From positions 5,787,633 to 5,851,632 of the forward strand of contig NZ_CP061800.1 of the NCBI RefSeq assembly GCF_017377395.1: a stretch of DNA of 64,000 nt. The letters run 5' to 3'. The stretch is from Desulfonema magnum. Lineage in GTDB: Bacteria; Desulfobacterota; Desulfobacteria; Desulfobacterales; 4be13. Shown one piece after another: positions 8,653 to 17,326 of this stretch. The number at the start of each line of letters is the position of its first letter. The first letter of the stretch is position 1. The position numbers and the translations under genes are program-made. The notes below the pieces were generated by a model that worked only from the letters and a program-made list of their open reading frames with translations, did not search any database and was not told where the DNA came from.

Positions 8653-9807
8653 ATGTCAGATAAAAATGAAACCGAAAACGCCATTATGAATGTGGATGAA
8701 AAGCTGGATGCAATACTCAGTAAATACAACGACCAGGCCAAACCGCAGAGCCCGGGCCACAGCACAGGATACAGACCCCCGGTAAATACCTACTATAGGG
8801 CCCAAAATGTTAAATCAGACTCCTTTGACGCACAAAATTTGCAAAAAGTTGTGGATGAAATCAAAGTGATCGAAGACGGTATCAGAAACATCATCGCGGC
8901 AAGAACCAAGAAAGTTATTGAAGAAAAGATCCCTGTAGAAAAACAGAGACCCGTAAAATATAATACGTTTGACAAAACCCTGGTTTCCCTGGGCCTCAAA
9001 AAGCAGCAAATGGAAACCTACACTGATTATGAAATTGTGAAAAAAGAGGTCCCCCGGCAGCCGGATGAGGTTCTTGTCTCTGAGTTCAGGGGGATGATCG
9101 AAGATTACATTAACAGTCTGAAGGGATTAAATGAAGGTCTGCGGGACACTGTTGTTGAGGTTGACGGCATTGTAAAAAATCTGACCGAAGTCAGTGATTC
9201 GTTTTCGGATCAGATACACAGCGACCGGAGGGCTTATGATGCTCAGATAAAATACAGCAAGGAGCTTGAAGGCCAGCTAAGGGAAATTGTGCTTATCCAT
9301 GAATCCATGTCCCCGATACATGAACGCTATGCCCAGGTTGACAAAACAAGGGATCATCTTGAAATGGCGCTGAGAGAGAGCCAGGGAATGGAACTTAAAT
9401 ATAAAACAAATATTGACATGGGCGTGAAGTACCAGACCGCGCTGAAGAGCTACAGAACCCTGATCAATGATTTCAAAGAAACAGGCGATATCCATGTCAA
9501 CATGGTTGACAAGTTCGCAGACGGCGCGGGGCATATGAAAATCGCAGTGGACAATGTTTCCAATATCTGCGCGGGGGTTGCAAAGGTGACCCAGTCCATG
9601 ATCATGATCGTGGAAAGCATTGATGACGGTAACAGAGTGCTGGGCAGATATGCTTCGCTGATCGGGGACCAGATTTCGTCCACCCCGCAATGGCAGATGG
9701 AATACAACGCGTTGCAGGAAGCTGAAGCCAACTATAAAAAGAATGACGAAGTAAGGCTGAGACAAATCGAAGATAACAGGCATGAAATTGAGAACCTCAT
9801 CAAATAA
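8653..9807 (+). CDS. Coiled-coil protein of unknown function
   Basis: A 384-aa soluble, charged protein without a signal peptide or membrane segment. Residues 60-90 and about 130-380 have strong heptad character (long helices rich in Glu, Lys, Asp and Leu). Residues 28-55 are Pro/Tyr/Ser-rich and probably disordered. No catalytic motif is recognised. GAGGAGG at 8635-8642 supports the start. The next gene overlaps its 3' end and is similar in style, so the two products may assemble together. A distant relation to the helical TelA/toxic-anion-resistance type is conceivable given the TerB-like gene downstream, but is not demonstrated. Confidence 0.8.
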   Translation: MSDKNETENAIMNVDEKLDAILSKYNDQAKPQSPGHSTGYRPPVNTYYRAQNVKSDSFDAQNLQKVVDEIKVIEDGIRNIIAARTKKVIEEKIPVEKQRPVKYNTFDKTLVSLGLKKQQMETYTDYEIVKKEVPRQPDEVLVSEFRGMIEDYINSLKGLNEGLRDTVVEVDGIVKNLTEVSDSFSDQIHSDRRAYDAQIKYSKELEGQLREIVLIHESMSPIHERYAQVDKTRDHLEMALRESQGMELKYKTNIDMGVKYQTALKSYRTLINDFKETGDIHVNMVDKFADGAGHMKIAVDNVSNICAGVAKVTQSMIMIVESIDDGNRVLGRYASLIGDQISSTPQWQMEYNALQEAEANYKKNDEVRLRQIEDNRHEIENLIK

Positions 9808-10828
9808 AACAGGTGAAATGAAAGCGGTCAGCATACAAGAGATTTCGAAATCCGTCCGAAGCATTAATGTGACGAAGTTTATATATCAGGTTGATCACTA
9901 TCTGAAAACTTCGGCACAGACGATAAGACAAAGCCGTAATGGAACCGGAGCGGGCAAACGCTTGTTTCAGAAAATATGGTTTCTGACGAAGAAAAGAGGA
10001 CATGGTGATTTATATGCTGAAATGGATCAGGAAGCTTCTGCAATACTTTCAAAATCTTCCCTGTCCCTGAAACAGATGTCAGACTTCCGATTCAGAATGA
10101 ACGGACAATCCACAGGTGTTCCTGAAACTGACGAAAAAACGCGCGTGTATTTCAAAAAAATCAGGCGGCAGCAAGTGGAACTTCTGCTGGGAATTTCAGA
10201 TGAAATCGAAATCATCCGAAATATCGTTAATCAATCCGGCCAAATGCGGGATATCATCCGAAACCATTCGGAAATCATGGAAAAAACCACATATCTCATT
10301 GATATTATGAGCCAAAGGTTTTCACAGCAATCCGCACTCCCGGCCCCCGGGCCTGAGCCGGAACACGGGAACACATCGCCATTAAAAACAGAAGATGATG
10401 ATTCGGCCCTGCCTGTTTCTGTACCGGAGCCTGAAAAAGAAAGGGTTTTCTCGTTAAATACAACTGAGGATGAACTCAGACAGGCCCGGCATCTCAGCGA
10501 CACATTTCGGAATATGAGGGAATATGAGGACAGTTTCGGAGCCAAACTCAACGGAAATTCGAAAAAGGGGTCTCTGGAAAAAGCCTCTGCCGCATATCAT
10601 TATCTGGTTCAAAATTCTTATGAAGAGATTGAACAGCGAAAACAGAGGGTCATCACAGGGGTCAGAGAGTTGCGTCAGGGGTGTGATATTTTAAAAAAAT
10701 TGGTAATAAAGGGCTATTCGGATCGGATACAGGGCGAACTCGACGTACTCATCTGGAAACACGATAACAGGGCTGATGAATTTCAAAGACACATCCTGGA
10801 ATCCAGAGAAATGGGAAATGAGAAGTGA
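9782..10828 (+). CDS. Second coiled-coil protein of unknown function
   Basis: A 348-aa protein, mostly helical. A Pro/Glu-rich linker at about residues 180-230 contains two similar PEPE-type patches. The ATG at 9782 overlaps the upstream gene by 26 bp. An alternative ATG at 9818 has AGGTG just before it and may be the real start. The C-terminal third (from about 240) is another long helical segment. No known domain is recognised. The overlap implies co-translation with the 8653 gene. Confidence 0.75.
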   Translation: MKLRTSSNKTGEMKAVSIQEISKSVRSINVTKFIYQVDHYLKTSAQTIRQSRNGTGAGKRLFQKIWFLTKKRGHGDLYAEMDQEASAILSKSSLSLKQMSDFRFRMNGQSTGVPETDEKTRVYFKKIRRQQVELLLGISDEIEIIRNIVNQSGQMRDIIRNHSEIMEKTTYLIDIMSQRFSQQSALPAPGPEPEHGNTSPLKTEDDDSALPVSVPEPEKERVFSLNTTEDELRQARHLSDTFRNMREYEDSFGAKLNGNSKKGSLEKASAAYHYLVQNSYEEIEQRKQRVITGVRELRQGCDILKKLVIKGYSDRIQGELDVLIWKHDNRADEFQRHILESREMGNEK

Positions 10829-10906
10829 GATAGGCTGTCTGAATTCAGGCTTATCTTTGTTAGAAGATAATAACTGATTAATATAAATAAACATTATATT
10901 TATAAT

Positions 10907-11050
10907 GAGGCTCGGAAACCTGTGGCTGTTCAGATACCGATTGCTGACTTTGAACGGTTTGAAGAGTTAATTGAAAATTACGGATTGCCCCGGCTGGTGG
11001 ACAAAACTCGGACTGAAGAGCGGCTGACAGGTAAATCAGTGCTGAAATAA
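10907..11050 (+). pseudogene. Remnant of a Phd/YefM-like antitoxin
   Basis: An open frame of 47 codons without a start codon reads EARKPVAVQIPIADFERFEE and continues to LTGKSVLK. This resembles the C-terminal half of prevent-host-death antitoxins, where KPVAVxxPxxDFER is typical. The N-terminal part is missing. The stop codon is supplied by the end of the adjacent miniature element at 11047. No toxin gene adjoins it. Confidence 0.45.
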
Positions 11051-11198
11051 GTACCCAGCCATAAGTTTTCGATATTCGAACGGGAAGGAAACCCGGGTTT
11101 TTCCCCGGAATGATCCGTCGTCCCTGAAGAAAAAGCCCGGGTTTCTCGGCTGTTCGCGGAAAAAAAGATGTATAAAAAACTTTTGATCGGGTACTTAT
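11047..11198. mobile_element. Miniature inverted-repeat element, family A, copy 1
   Basis: 152 bp with imperfect terminal inverted repeats. The left end reads ATAAGTACCC then AAGTTTT, and the right end is the complement (AAAACTTTTGAT then GGGTACTTAT). The interior holds palindromic AAACCCGGGTTT-type cores. A second copy in reverse orientation lies at 13089-13239. It encodes no protein. Confidence 0.75.
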
Positions 11199-11247
11199 TA
11201 TGAGTCTCTGAAAAATGAAATAGTAAGTTGAATATACAAAAACCTTC

Positions 11248-11400
11248 TTAAACTCGATGATCAAGTTTTTTTGTCATTCCTGCGAAAGCAGGAATCCGCC
11301 GCCGCCGGATTCCCGGAAGCGGCAAAAAACAGATTCTGTCGAACGGAATGACAAGCTTTTTGGCCAAACCGCATCAAAAAATTTATACATCGAGTTTAAA
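11248..11400. mobile_element. Miniature inverted-repeat element, family B, copy 1
   Basis: The ends are perfect 12-bp inverted repeats (TTAAACTCGATG / CATCGAGTTTAA). The interior has the hairpin GTCATTCCTGCGAAAGCAGG. A second copy is at 61569-61717. A short open frame through it is an artefact. Confidence 0.75.
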
Positions 11401-11450
11401 AAATTTGCCCGGCTGGCTGAAGAGATTCGGAAACATGGAGAAAAAATTGC

Positions 11451-11624
11451 CTGATTATAACAGATTTAGGGGAGGCCGACCAAGCCCCGCAGGGGCGGCA
11501 TATTTGTAGCATTCGTTTATCATGCCGGCCGGGAAAGCCCCGTGGGGGCAGCATATTTGTATGCTACAAATATGCCGCCCCTGCGGGGCTTTTTACCGAT
11601 TTCCCCTAAATCTGTTATAATCAG
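11451..11624. mobile_element. Miniature inverted-repeat element, family C, copy 1
   Basis: 174 bp with 23-bp perfect terminal inverted repeats beginning CTGATTATAACAGATTTAGG. Inner inverted arms contain GCCCCGCAGGGGCGGCATAT and its complement, so nearly the whole element could fold into a cruciform. A 521-bp relative is at 46486-47006 and a single remnant end is at 59923. Confidence 0.85.
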
Positions 11625-11678
11625 TAATTATTCAATAAGCCATTGGTTCAATGGCAATATCAGGAGTTATTAAAATAA

Positions 11679-13043
11679 ATGGAAGAACCGCAAAAATACC
11701 AAAAAATTGAAAAAGAACTGGATAAAATTATTATTTCAGAACTGAATAACAGGTTCGGCGAAAAAGAAAAAAACCGGAATCCGACAAAAATTAACGATAT
11801 CCTGGAGAAAAAAAACAGAGAACTCGTAACAGCCCATCAGAACGGCAGGGTCGCCTCAATGATCCCCATTATTTTCCGGTCATATTTACAGATAAAAGAA
11901 GGTGGGAAACTGTATTTTGAAAAAGAAGATCTAAGGAATAAAAAAGAATTTGAAATTTACCTCGGAAAGAAAAACAGACTTCGGGTACTTGTCAATGCGT
12001 CATTAAACGCATTGACCGAGGAAGACTTGATATATATCGTCCGTGACAAAAAAAAGACGTTTAATGATGAATATCGTAAGGCAGCAGAAGTCATGGAACT
12101 TGTCAGAAAGGCGCATGACATCAGACAAAGCTCGGATAAATCTGATTTGCCCGTCCCCAGAGATGAAGAAACAGCGATTTCATATCTGAGGGAAATAGCA
12201 CCTCTGAATGTGGCATTGCAAAAAATAGAATCCCGATATATCGGACTTAAGCAGGAGCCTTACCTTTGTGAAATCCTGCAACAATTACAGCGCGCAATTA
12301 ATCTCGGTTTTAAAAGCATCACCTTACAAAGCAAAAAAGCATCGGGGTTTCTCTTTGATCAGGCCAGCGCGATCTTTAAAAGCCATAAATCTGTCAGTGC
12401 CAGTATTGCCAGTATTGAATCTTTTATGAGGCAAAAAGAAGAACTGGTAAGGTATTACAGCCTGTTTGACAGCATCGGAGATGAGAACAGAAAAAAGCAG
12501 GTGGAATCTTTTATTTCAACCATCGAGGCGACCGTCAGCAAGATTCGGAAGGATATTGAGAAGCAAAAACAGCGTGAGACAGCGATTTCGGAAAAGAGTA
12601 ACCAGGAAATACAAGAGGCTTACGAAAGTTTTTTGGATATAAAGAAAATGTACGCCGAGGGAGAATTCCGCGTAGAAAGCAAGCGGAAGAAAGCGGTTTC
12701 TTTGTTGAAAAAATGCCAGAATATTCTCAAGGCAAACGGACATCGGATAAAAGCAAGAGATATTGAAAGATTCCTGAATTCAACCGGCATTGAAAAAGCA
12801 GAAGATACGGAGTATATGCCGCAGGCGGAGAACTTGTTTTATAAAAGAGCGTTCCTGACAATTCTGCCTGTGACAATTTTCCTCGGGTTTCTGAATATTT
12901 ATCAGTTCATATCAGGATATGAGGCAAAAGAAAGCCATAAGATTGCCCTGGTTGAAATGCAAAAAAAAAGGGAGCAAAACGCACTCAGATATCATCATAA
13001 AACAGAAATCGAAGAAGCCGTAAATGAACCAAGTGAAAAATGA
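11679..13043 (+). CDS. Coiled-coil membrane protein of unknown function
   Basis: A 454-aa, very lysine/glutamate-rich protein with long predicted helices (about 130-160, 260-370). One hydrophobic segment lies near the C-terminus at about 389-411 (AFLTILPVTIFLGFLNIYQF), followed by a short charged tail of about 40 residues. There is no N-terminal signal, so it looks like a C-terminally anchored protein with a large cytoplasmic part. AGGAG lies about 13 bases upstream of the ATG. Family A miniature elements in opposite orientation bracket it. It resembles the two upstream coiled-coil genes in composition. Function unknown. Confidence 0.75.
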   Translation: MEEPQKYQKIEKELDKIIISELNNRFGEKEKNRNPTKINDILEKKNRELVTAHQNGRVASMIPIIFRSYLQIKEGGKLYFEKEDLRNKKEFEIYLGKKNRLRVLVNASLNALTEEDLIYIVRDKKKTFNDEYRKAAEVMELVRKAHDIRQSSDKSDLPVPRDEETAISYLREIAPLNVALQKIESRYIGLKQEPYLCEILQQLQRAINLGFKSITLQSKKASGFLFDQASAIFKSHKSVSASIASIESFMRQKEELVRYYSLFDSIGDENRKKQVESFISTIEATVSKIRKDIEKQKQRETAISEKSNQEIQEAYESFLDIKKMYAEGEFRVESKRKKAVSLLKKCQNILKANGHRIKARDIERFLNSTGIEKAEDTEYMPQAENLFYKRAFLTILPVTIFLGFLNIYQFISGYEAKESHKIALVEMQKKREQNALRYHHKTEIEEAVNEPSEK

Positions 13044-13088
13044 GAATGTTTCTGGGGGTTTAGGTGCTAAGTGTCAGTTGTTCGTATC

Positions 13089-13239
13089 TTAAGCACCTGA
13101 GCAAAAGTTTTTTATACAGCTTTTTTTTTGTGATCGGCAGAGAAACCCGGGTTTTTCCTTTGTCGGAGAAGCATCATTCCGGAAAAAAAGCCGGGTTTCT
13201 TCCCCGTGCGAATATCGAAAACTTATGGTTAGATACTTA
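13089..13239. mobile_element. Miniature inverted-repeat element, family A, copy 2 (reverse)
   Basis: This is the reverse complement of the 11047-11198 element with scattered substitutions. It shares the AAGTTTTCGATATTCG block, the AAACCCGGGTTT cores and GTATAAAAAACTTTTG. Ends are TTAAGCACC and its degenerate partner GATACTTA. Confidence 0.7.
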
Positions 13240-13373
13240 ATCCTGAACTTCGTGTTTTTTCTATTGGAATTTATTTGGAAATTGGAAATTGGAATTTGTT
13301 ATTTCCGGTTTATCCGGGTGAGGAAAGGCATTGAATTCCAGCAGATCAGGCTTTTTGGGAGGAGATAAATAAA

Positions 13374-13910
13374 ATGGGTTTATTTGACAATGTAACAACA
13401 TGGACAAAAACACAGGCTGCAAATCTTACCGAGGGCGTAAAAAAATTCAGGAATAAAAATTTCATGGAAGCAACGGTCGCGGGCTGTGCCATAGTTGCCT
13501 TTGCCAACGGAATCGTGAAGCCGGAAGAAAAGGCGAAAATGGCGGGCTTTATCCGAAGAAGTGAGGCATTGAATGTGTTTGATATGTCCCAGGTAATCAC
13601 AGCTTTTGAAAAATACGTCCAAAGTTTTGAGTTCGATCTTCAAATTGGCAAGGCAGAAGCGCTTAGGACCATCAGCAAGATCAGAAAAAATTCAGATGAA
13701 GCCAGGCTTCTGATACGGGTGTGTTCCGCTATCGGGGCTGCTGATGGTGATTTTGACGAAGATGAAAAACAGGTTGTCAGAGAAATCTGTCAGGAACTGG
13801 GTCTGGATCCGAATGAGTTCGGTCTTCAGGTAAAAGCGCCGGCACCATCAGGTTCTCAGGAAATCAAGGGGAAAGATGATGGTATTCCGGAATGGATGCG
13901 AAAAAAATAA
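13374..13910 (+). CDS. TerB-like tellurite resistance/stress protein
   Basis: A 178-aa cytoplasmic protein of the TerB family (all-helical, metal-associated). The diagnostic C-terminal half is LIRVCSAIGAADGDFDEDEK followed by QVVREICQELGLDP, the acidic TerB signature. The N-terminal half, FMEATVAGCAIVAFANG then KPEEKAKM, is also TerB-like. GGGAGGAG lies 8 bases before the ATG. It is followed after 12 bp by the superoxide dismutase gene, so the two are probably co-transcribed. TerB-family proteins are linked to tellurite, phage and oxidative stress responses. Confidence 0.85.
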   Translation: MGLFDNVTTWTKTQAANLTEGVKKFRNKNFMEATVAGCAIVAFANGIVKPEEKAKMAGFIRRSEALNVFDMSQVITAFEKYVQSFEFDLQIGKAEALRTISKIRKNSDEARLLIRVCSAIGAADGDFDEDEKQVVREICQELGLDPNEFGLQVKAPAPSGSQEIKGKDDGIPEWMRKK

Positions 13911-13922
13911 GGAGGTACGATC

Positions 13923-14669
13923 ATGGAAAATTCTTGTACAAGAAGAGAAATGATGAAAGGGATCGGTGCGGCCACAATGGCCCTCGGATTGGAGGGCATT
14001 ATGAGTTCAGCTTATGCGGCGGACACATCTTCAAAGGAGATAAAAAAAGCCGTTCAGGGAGGTGAGTGCAAACTGCCTCCTCTTCCCTATCCTTATGACG
14101 CGTTGGAACCTCACATAGACAAACAGACGCTGGAAATTCATCATGACCGGCATCACGCGGGATATGTTAAGAAATTTAACATTGCTCTGAAGAAATTGGC
14201 AGAAGCCAGGGCATCAGGAGATTTTGCGCTGATTAAGCACTGGTCAAAGGAACTGGCGTTTAACGGGTCCGGTCATGCGCTCCACAGTCTTTACTGGGCA
14301 AACATGAGTCCCGAAGGCGGCGCACCCGAAGGAGAATTGCTGGAAAATATCAACAAGAGTTTTGGCGGAGCTGATAAGTTCAAAAGTCAGTTTATGGCCG
14401 CGACAAAAGCTGTGGAAGGGAGCGGATGGGGCATTCTCGCTTATGAACCGTATATGGGGCAGCTTGTGATTCTTCAGGCGGAGAAACATCAGGATCTGAC
14501 CATCTGGGGAGCCATTCCTCTCATGGTCTGTGATGTCTGGGAACATGCCTATTATCTCAAGTATCAGAACAAGCGGGGGGATTATGTGGCAAACTTCTGC
14601 AAGATCATCAACTGGAAGGAAGTTGAAAAGCGATATCAAAAGGTTAAAGGTGTGACAGGCTACAGATAG
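13923..14669 (+). CDS. Tat-exported Fe/Mn superoxide dismutase
   Basis: A 248-aa enzyme converting superoxide to peroxide and oxygen. Residues 1-33 form a twin-arginine signal (TRREMMKG, then a hydrophobic stretch, cleavage after SAYA), so it acts outside the cytoplasm. The metal ligands are visible: His of ALEPHIDKQT, His of GSGHALHSLYW, and Asp and His of VCDVWEHAYY. The fold is the standard two-domain Fe/Mn type; metal choice cannot be read safely. AAGGAGGT precedes the ATG, 12 bp after the TerB-like gene. A periplasmic enzyme fits an anaerobe meeting oxygen. Confidence 0.95.
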   Translation: MENSCTRREMMKGIGAATMALGLEGIMSSAYAADTSSKEIKKAVQGGECKLPPLPYPYDALEPHIDKQTLEIHHDRHHAGYVKKFNIALKKLAEARASGDFALIKHWSKELAFNGSGHALHSLYWANMSPEGGAPEGELLENINKSFGGADKFKSQFMAATKAVEGSGWGILAYEPYMGQLVILQAEKHQDLTIWGAIPLMVCDVWEHAYYLKYQNKRGDYVANFCKIINWKEVEKRYQKVKGVTGYR

Positions 14670-15055
14670 ACCAAGAACTTTTTTCGCAGGGTGGTTGGTG
14701 GTATCCCCACCTGCCCTGCCTAAAACTATCCGGGACTCATCGTTAATTTTTATGGAAAAAAGATTTCGTAAAGTTACCCCCGCATCTCAAAAACATCTTT
14801 GATGGTCTGTGATGTCTGGGAAGTTTTTTTCTGTCAGTAGCCGAAACATGCAAAAAAACCGGGTAGTCCTGCACAAGCACAGTGTCCCGATAATCGGGGG
14901 ACTGAACGGGATTCATCACTACCTTTGCAGGACTACCAAAAAAAGAAAGGAAGGCCTGATTTGTTGGGAATTTGATACCCGTTCAGTAACGACAAAAAAG
15001 ATTATTTCATGGGCTTATTCCAGAGTACAGGCCTATTTTGTAGGAGTATCGTAAC
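14670..15055. other. Intergenic region with a duplicated sod fragment and a miniature element
   Basis: No gene is seen. Positions 14800-14821 repeat a 21-base stretch of the sod gene (ATGGTCTGTGATGTCTGGGA, 14522-14543). A family D miniature element is at 14862-14937. The open frame at 14809-15054 runs through these repeats. Confidence 0.6.
14862..14937. mobile_element. Miniature inverted-repeat element, family D, copy 1
   Basis: 76 bp with GGTAGTCCTGCA at the left end and TGCAGGACTACC at the right. The interior holds TCCCGATAATCGGGGGACTG. Longer copies (91-92 bp) are at 27533-27623 and 33491-33582. Confidence 0.8.
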
Positions 15056-15859
15056 ATGGAACAGCTATTTTCATGCCGAAATTGTGTTCATAATAGCAGC
15101 CAAAGCCTGAATATTGGTCAGGGAAGCGGCTTTTGTCTGCTTCATGATTCTATGCTGTTAGAACCGGATAAGACCACATGCAAGTATCTTCATAGAAAAG
15201 ATTTACCCTGGTTCGTTGTAAACGAAGGCGTGTCTGAACATGCTGCTGAATTTGCGTCACTGGCAGGAATCGCTCTTTTGTATGAACGTAAACCTGTAAG
15301 CCAGATCAGGTACAGTGAGAAATTTGTTTGGGAACACGGCGATTTTGACCCTCTGACTCATGCTCTTGCTCAGTACAGCAAATCAGAACCATCCTGGGTG
15401 TTTATTCAGGCGATGTCCGGTGGTGTGGATGGGAGACGAACGCTCAGTCATGCATCGCTGGTGCGACGATTTATGAACCGCTGCGGAACATGGAAATCGT
15501 CATATCGCCTGCTGCTTGCTGTGCTTCAGGAAATAGATCAGGAACCCATTTTTGGAGAACGAGACTTGCATCTTCACAAAGGAGAAGCATACGAAGACAT
15601 CGTCAGCGAGGCATTATGGGATGTATTTTTCTGCCGCATCGGAAGTGTTCAGGAGTACGGTTTTCACGCGGGAATAGAAGACCTGATGTGGGCAACTGAC
15701 AGCTTAAACGGAGCGCTTTTGGATTTTGACTGGGCAATTTTGAAATCAGCACTGGAAGAAAAACGCGTGCAATGGACTCAGCTCATTATTACTCACGCAG
15801 AAAGTGAAAATGTATTCTTCCCGGACTCTGCCGGGCCTCAGAGTGATCCGCACTTATGA
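15056..15859 (+). CDS. Conserved hypothetical protein with N-terminal Cys cluster
   Basis: A 267-aa soluble protein. Four cysteines near the N-terminus (Cys7, Cys10, Cys27, Cys42; C-x2-C-x16-C-x14-C) could bind zinc or an Fe-S cluster. The rest has no recognised motif. AGGAG is 9 bases before the ATG. It is followed by a strong hairpin terminator, so it is probably monocistronic. Function unknown. Confidence 0.75.
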   Translation: MEQLFSCRNCVHNSSQSLNIGQGSGFCLLHDSMLLEPDKTTCKYLHRKDLPWFVVNEGVSEHAAEFASLAGIALLYERKPVSQIRYSEKFVWEHGDFDPLTHALAQYSKSEPSWVFIQAMSGGVDGRRTLSHASLVRRFMNRCGTWKSSYRLLLAVLQEIDQEPIFGERDLHLHKGEAYEDIVSEALWDVFFCRIGSVQEYGFHAGIEDLMWATDSLNGALLDFDWAILKSALEEKRVQWTQLIITHAESENVFFPDSAGPQSDPHL

Positions 15860-15920
15860 GGTAAATTCAATTATTCCGGCGGATAGCTACGCCTTTTTGC
15901 AGGCTGCCGTTGAATTCGGA

Positions 15921-15960
15921 CAGCAAAATCGCCGCTCCTTCGGCGTTCTGCTTTTTTTTC
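15921..15960 (+). terminator. Rho-independent terminator
   Basis: A GC-rich hairpin (AATCGCCG, loop CTCCTT, CGGCGTT, with GCA/TGC at the base) followed by eight T residues, 60-100 bp after the 15859 stop. Confidence 0.75.
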
Positions 15961-16015
15961 ACCGGAGAGTTGCGGCATTAAAAATATGACAGGCTAAAAA
16001 CAGACTGAATTTCTT

Positions 16016-16939
16016 ATGAAAAAAAGATTTAATGATTTAAACACCCATCTCAGAAGCATCTTCGGGTGCAGGGTTCAGAAGATAACCGTGGACGCGGGGC
16101 TTTCCTGCCCCAACAGAGACGGAACGCTTTCAACAGGCGGGTGCATTTATTGCAATGCCAGGGGATCCGGAACAGGGGCTTATGCAAAAGGTCTCAGCAT
16201 CACCGAGCAGATCCTCCAAGGGAAAAAGGCACTGGCAAGACGTTATAAGGCAAAAAAATTCATTGCCTATTTCCAATCCTTTTCCAACACTTATGCCCCA
16301 TTTGAGACGCTCAGAAGCCTTTATGAAGAGGCCCTTGCCATTGACGGCATTGTCGGGCTTTCAATCGGCACAAGGCCGGATTGTGTGGATGAACCGATTT
16401 TGGACCTCCTCCGGGATTATGCAAAAAATTACCTCATCTGGATGGAATACGGCCTGCAATCCGCCCATGACAAAACTCTTCGTTTTATCAACCGAGGGCA
16501 TGATCTCCGATGTTTCAAAAACGCGGTAAATGCCACAAAGAACAGGGGAATAAAGATATGCGCGCATGTTATCCTGGGCCTTCCCGGAGAACAAAGAAAA
16601 CATATGCTTGAAACAGCGAAAACCATTGCACAGGCAGGCATACATGGAATCAAACTTCATCTTCTCTATGTCATTAAGGGGACAAAGCTTGAAAAACTGT
16701 ATCAGCAAGGCGCATACACCTGCCTTGAACAGCACGAATATGCTGATCTTATTTGCGATGTGCTGGAATATCTTCCCCCGGAAATGGTGATTCAGCGGCT
16801 TACCGGAGATCCTCATCCTGAAGAACTTGTCGCGCCGATGTGGTCTCTTAAAAAATCGGAAACCCTTACGCTTATAAAAGATACGCTGGAAAAAAGGGAT
16901 TCATATCAGGGGAAAAAATATGAATCTCCGGTCAGTTAA
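16016..16939 (+). CDS. Radical SAM protein, YhcC family
   Basis: A 307-aa radical SAM enzyme of the YhcC/TIGR01212 type. The cluster motif is C31-x11-C43-x2-C46 (CPNRDGTLSTGGCIYC), with spacing typical of this family rather than CxxxCxxC. Other family stretches are QSFSNTYAP, GTRPDCVD, EYGLQSAHDKT and HVILGLPGE. The length matches. The substrate is not established for the family. No partner gene is evident. Confidence 0.93.
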   Translation: MKKRFNDLNTHLRSIFGCRVQKITVDAGLSCPNRDGTLSTGGCIYCNARGSGTGAYAKGLSITEQILQGKKALARRYKAKKFIAYFQSFSNTYAPFETLRSLYEEALAIDGIVGLSIGTRPDCVDEPILDLLRDYAKNYLIWMEYGLQSAHDKTLRFINRGHDLRCFKNAVNATKNRGIKICAHVILGLPGEQRKHMLETAKTIAQAGIHGIKLHLLYVIKGTKLEKLYQQGAYTCLEQHEYADLICDVLEYLPPEMVIQRLTGDPHPEELVAPMWSLKKSETLTLIKDTLEKRDSYQGKKYESPVS

Positions 16940-16942
16940 AAT

Positions 16943-17281
16943 TTATGATTCATCTGCAACAACGTCCTGAATAATATTCCCCACCTGAGTTCCCAACTGA
17001 TCAATATTTTCTTCAGGCGTATCTTCCGGAGGAATATAATTTCCATCCCCGTCCAGTAAAACAGAAAGAGACAGCAGCACTTCGAATTCCATTTTATAAC
17101 CCAGCTGATTATTATGAATAACCATTTCACCGCTGTTGACTTCAAGATCGTCGCTGATTTCCAGGTTGTGCTGATCTTCAAGAATTTTTTTTATCTCACT
17201 CAGATTGAGAGCAGCCTTTACCTTCTCGACCAACTCACTTTTCGCATTCTCAATGGCTTGCGAATTTGCAACTTTTGTCAT
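16943..17281 (-). CDS. Small acidic protein co-transcribed with a ParA-like ATPase
   Basis: A 112-aa protein with an N-terminal helix (SELVEKVKAALNLSEIKKIL) and an acidic C-terminal tail (PPEDTPEENIDQ). No known domain. AAGGAG lies 8 bases upstream of the ATG. It starts 45 bp after the ParA-like gene on the same strand and is probably its partner. It is much smaller than ParB and has no visible HTH. Confidence 0.7.
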   Translation of the reverse strand: MTKVANSQAIENAKSELVEKVKAALNLSEIKKILEDQHNLEISDDLEVNSGEMVIHNNQLGYKMEFEVLLSLSVLLDGDGNYIPPEDTPEENIDQLGTQVGNIIQDVVADES

Positions 17282-17326
17282 TTTCGTCTCTCCTTAAATT
17301 ATTCAATTGATCTCTTTCATTGCCGG

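Noticed and set aside
11257..11454. A 65-aa frame beginning in the family B element
   Set aside because: Most codons are from the miniature element (SCESRNP-type translation of a common repeat).
14809..15054. An 81-aa frame after sod
   Set aside because: It runs through the family D element and a duplicated sod fragment; no family or ribosome site.
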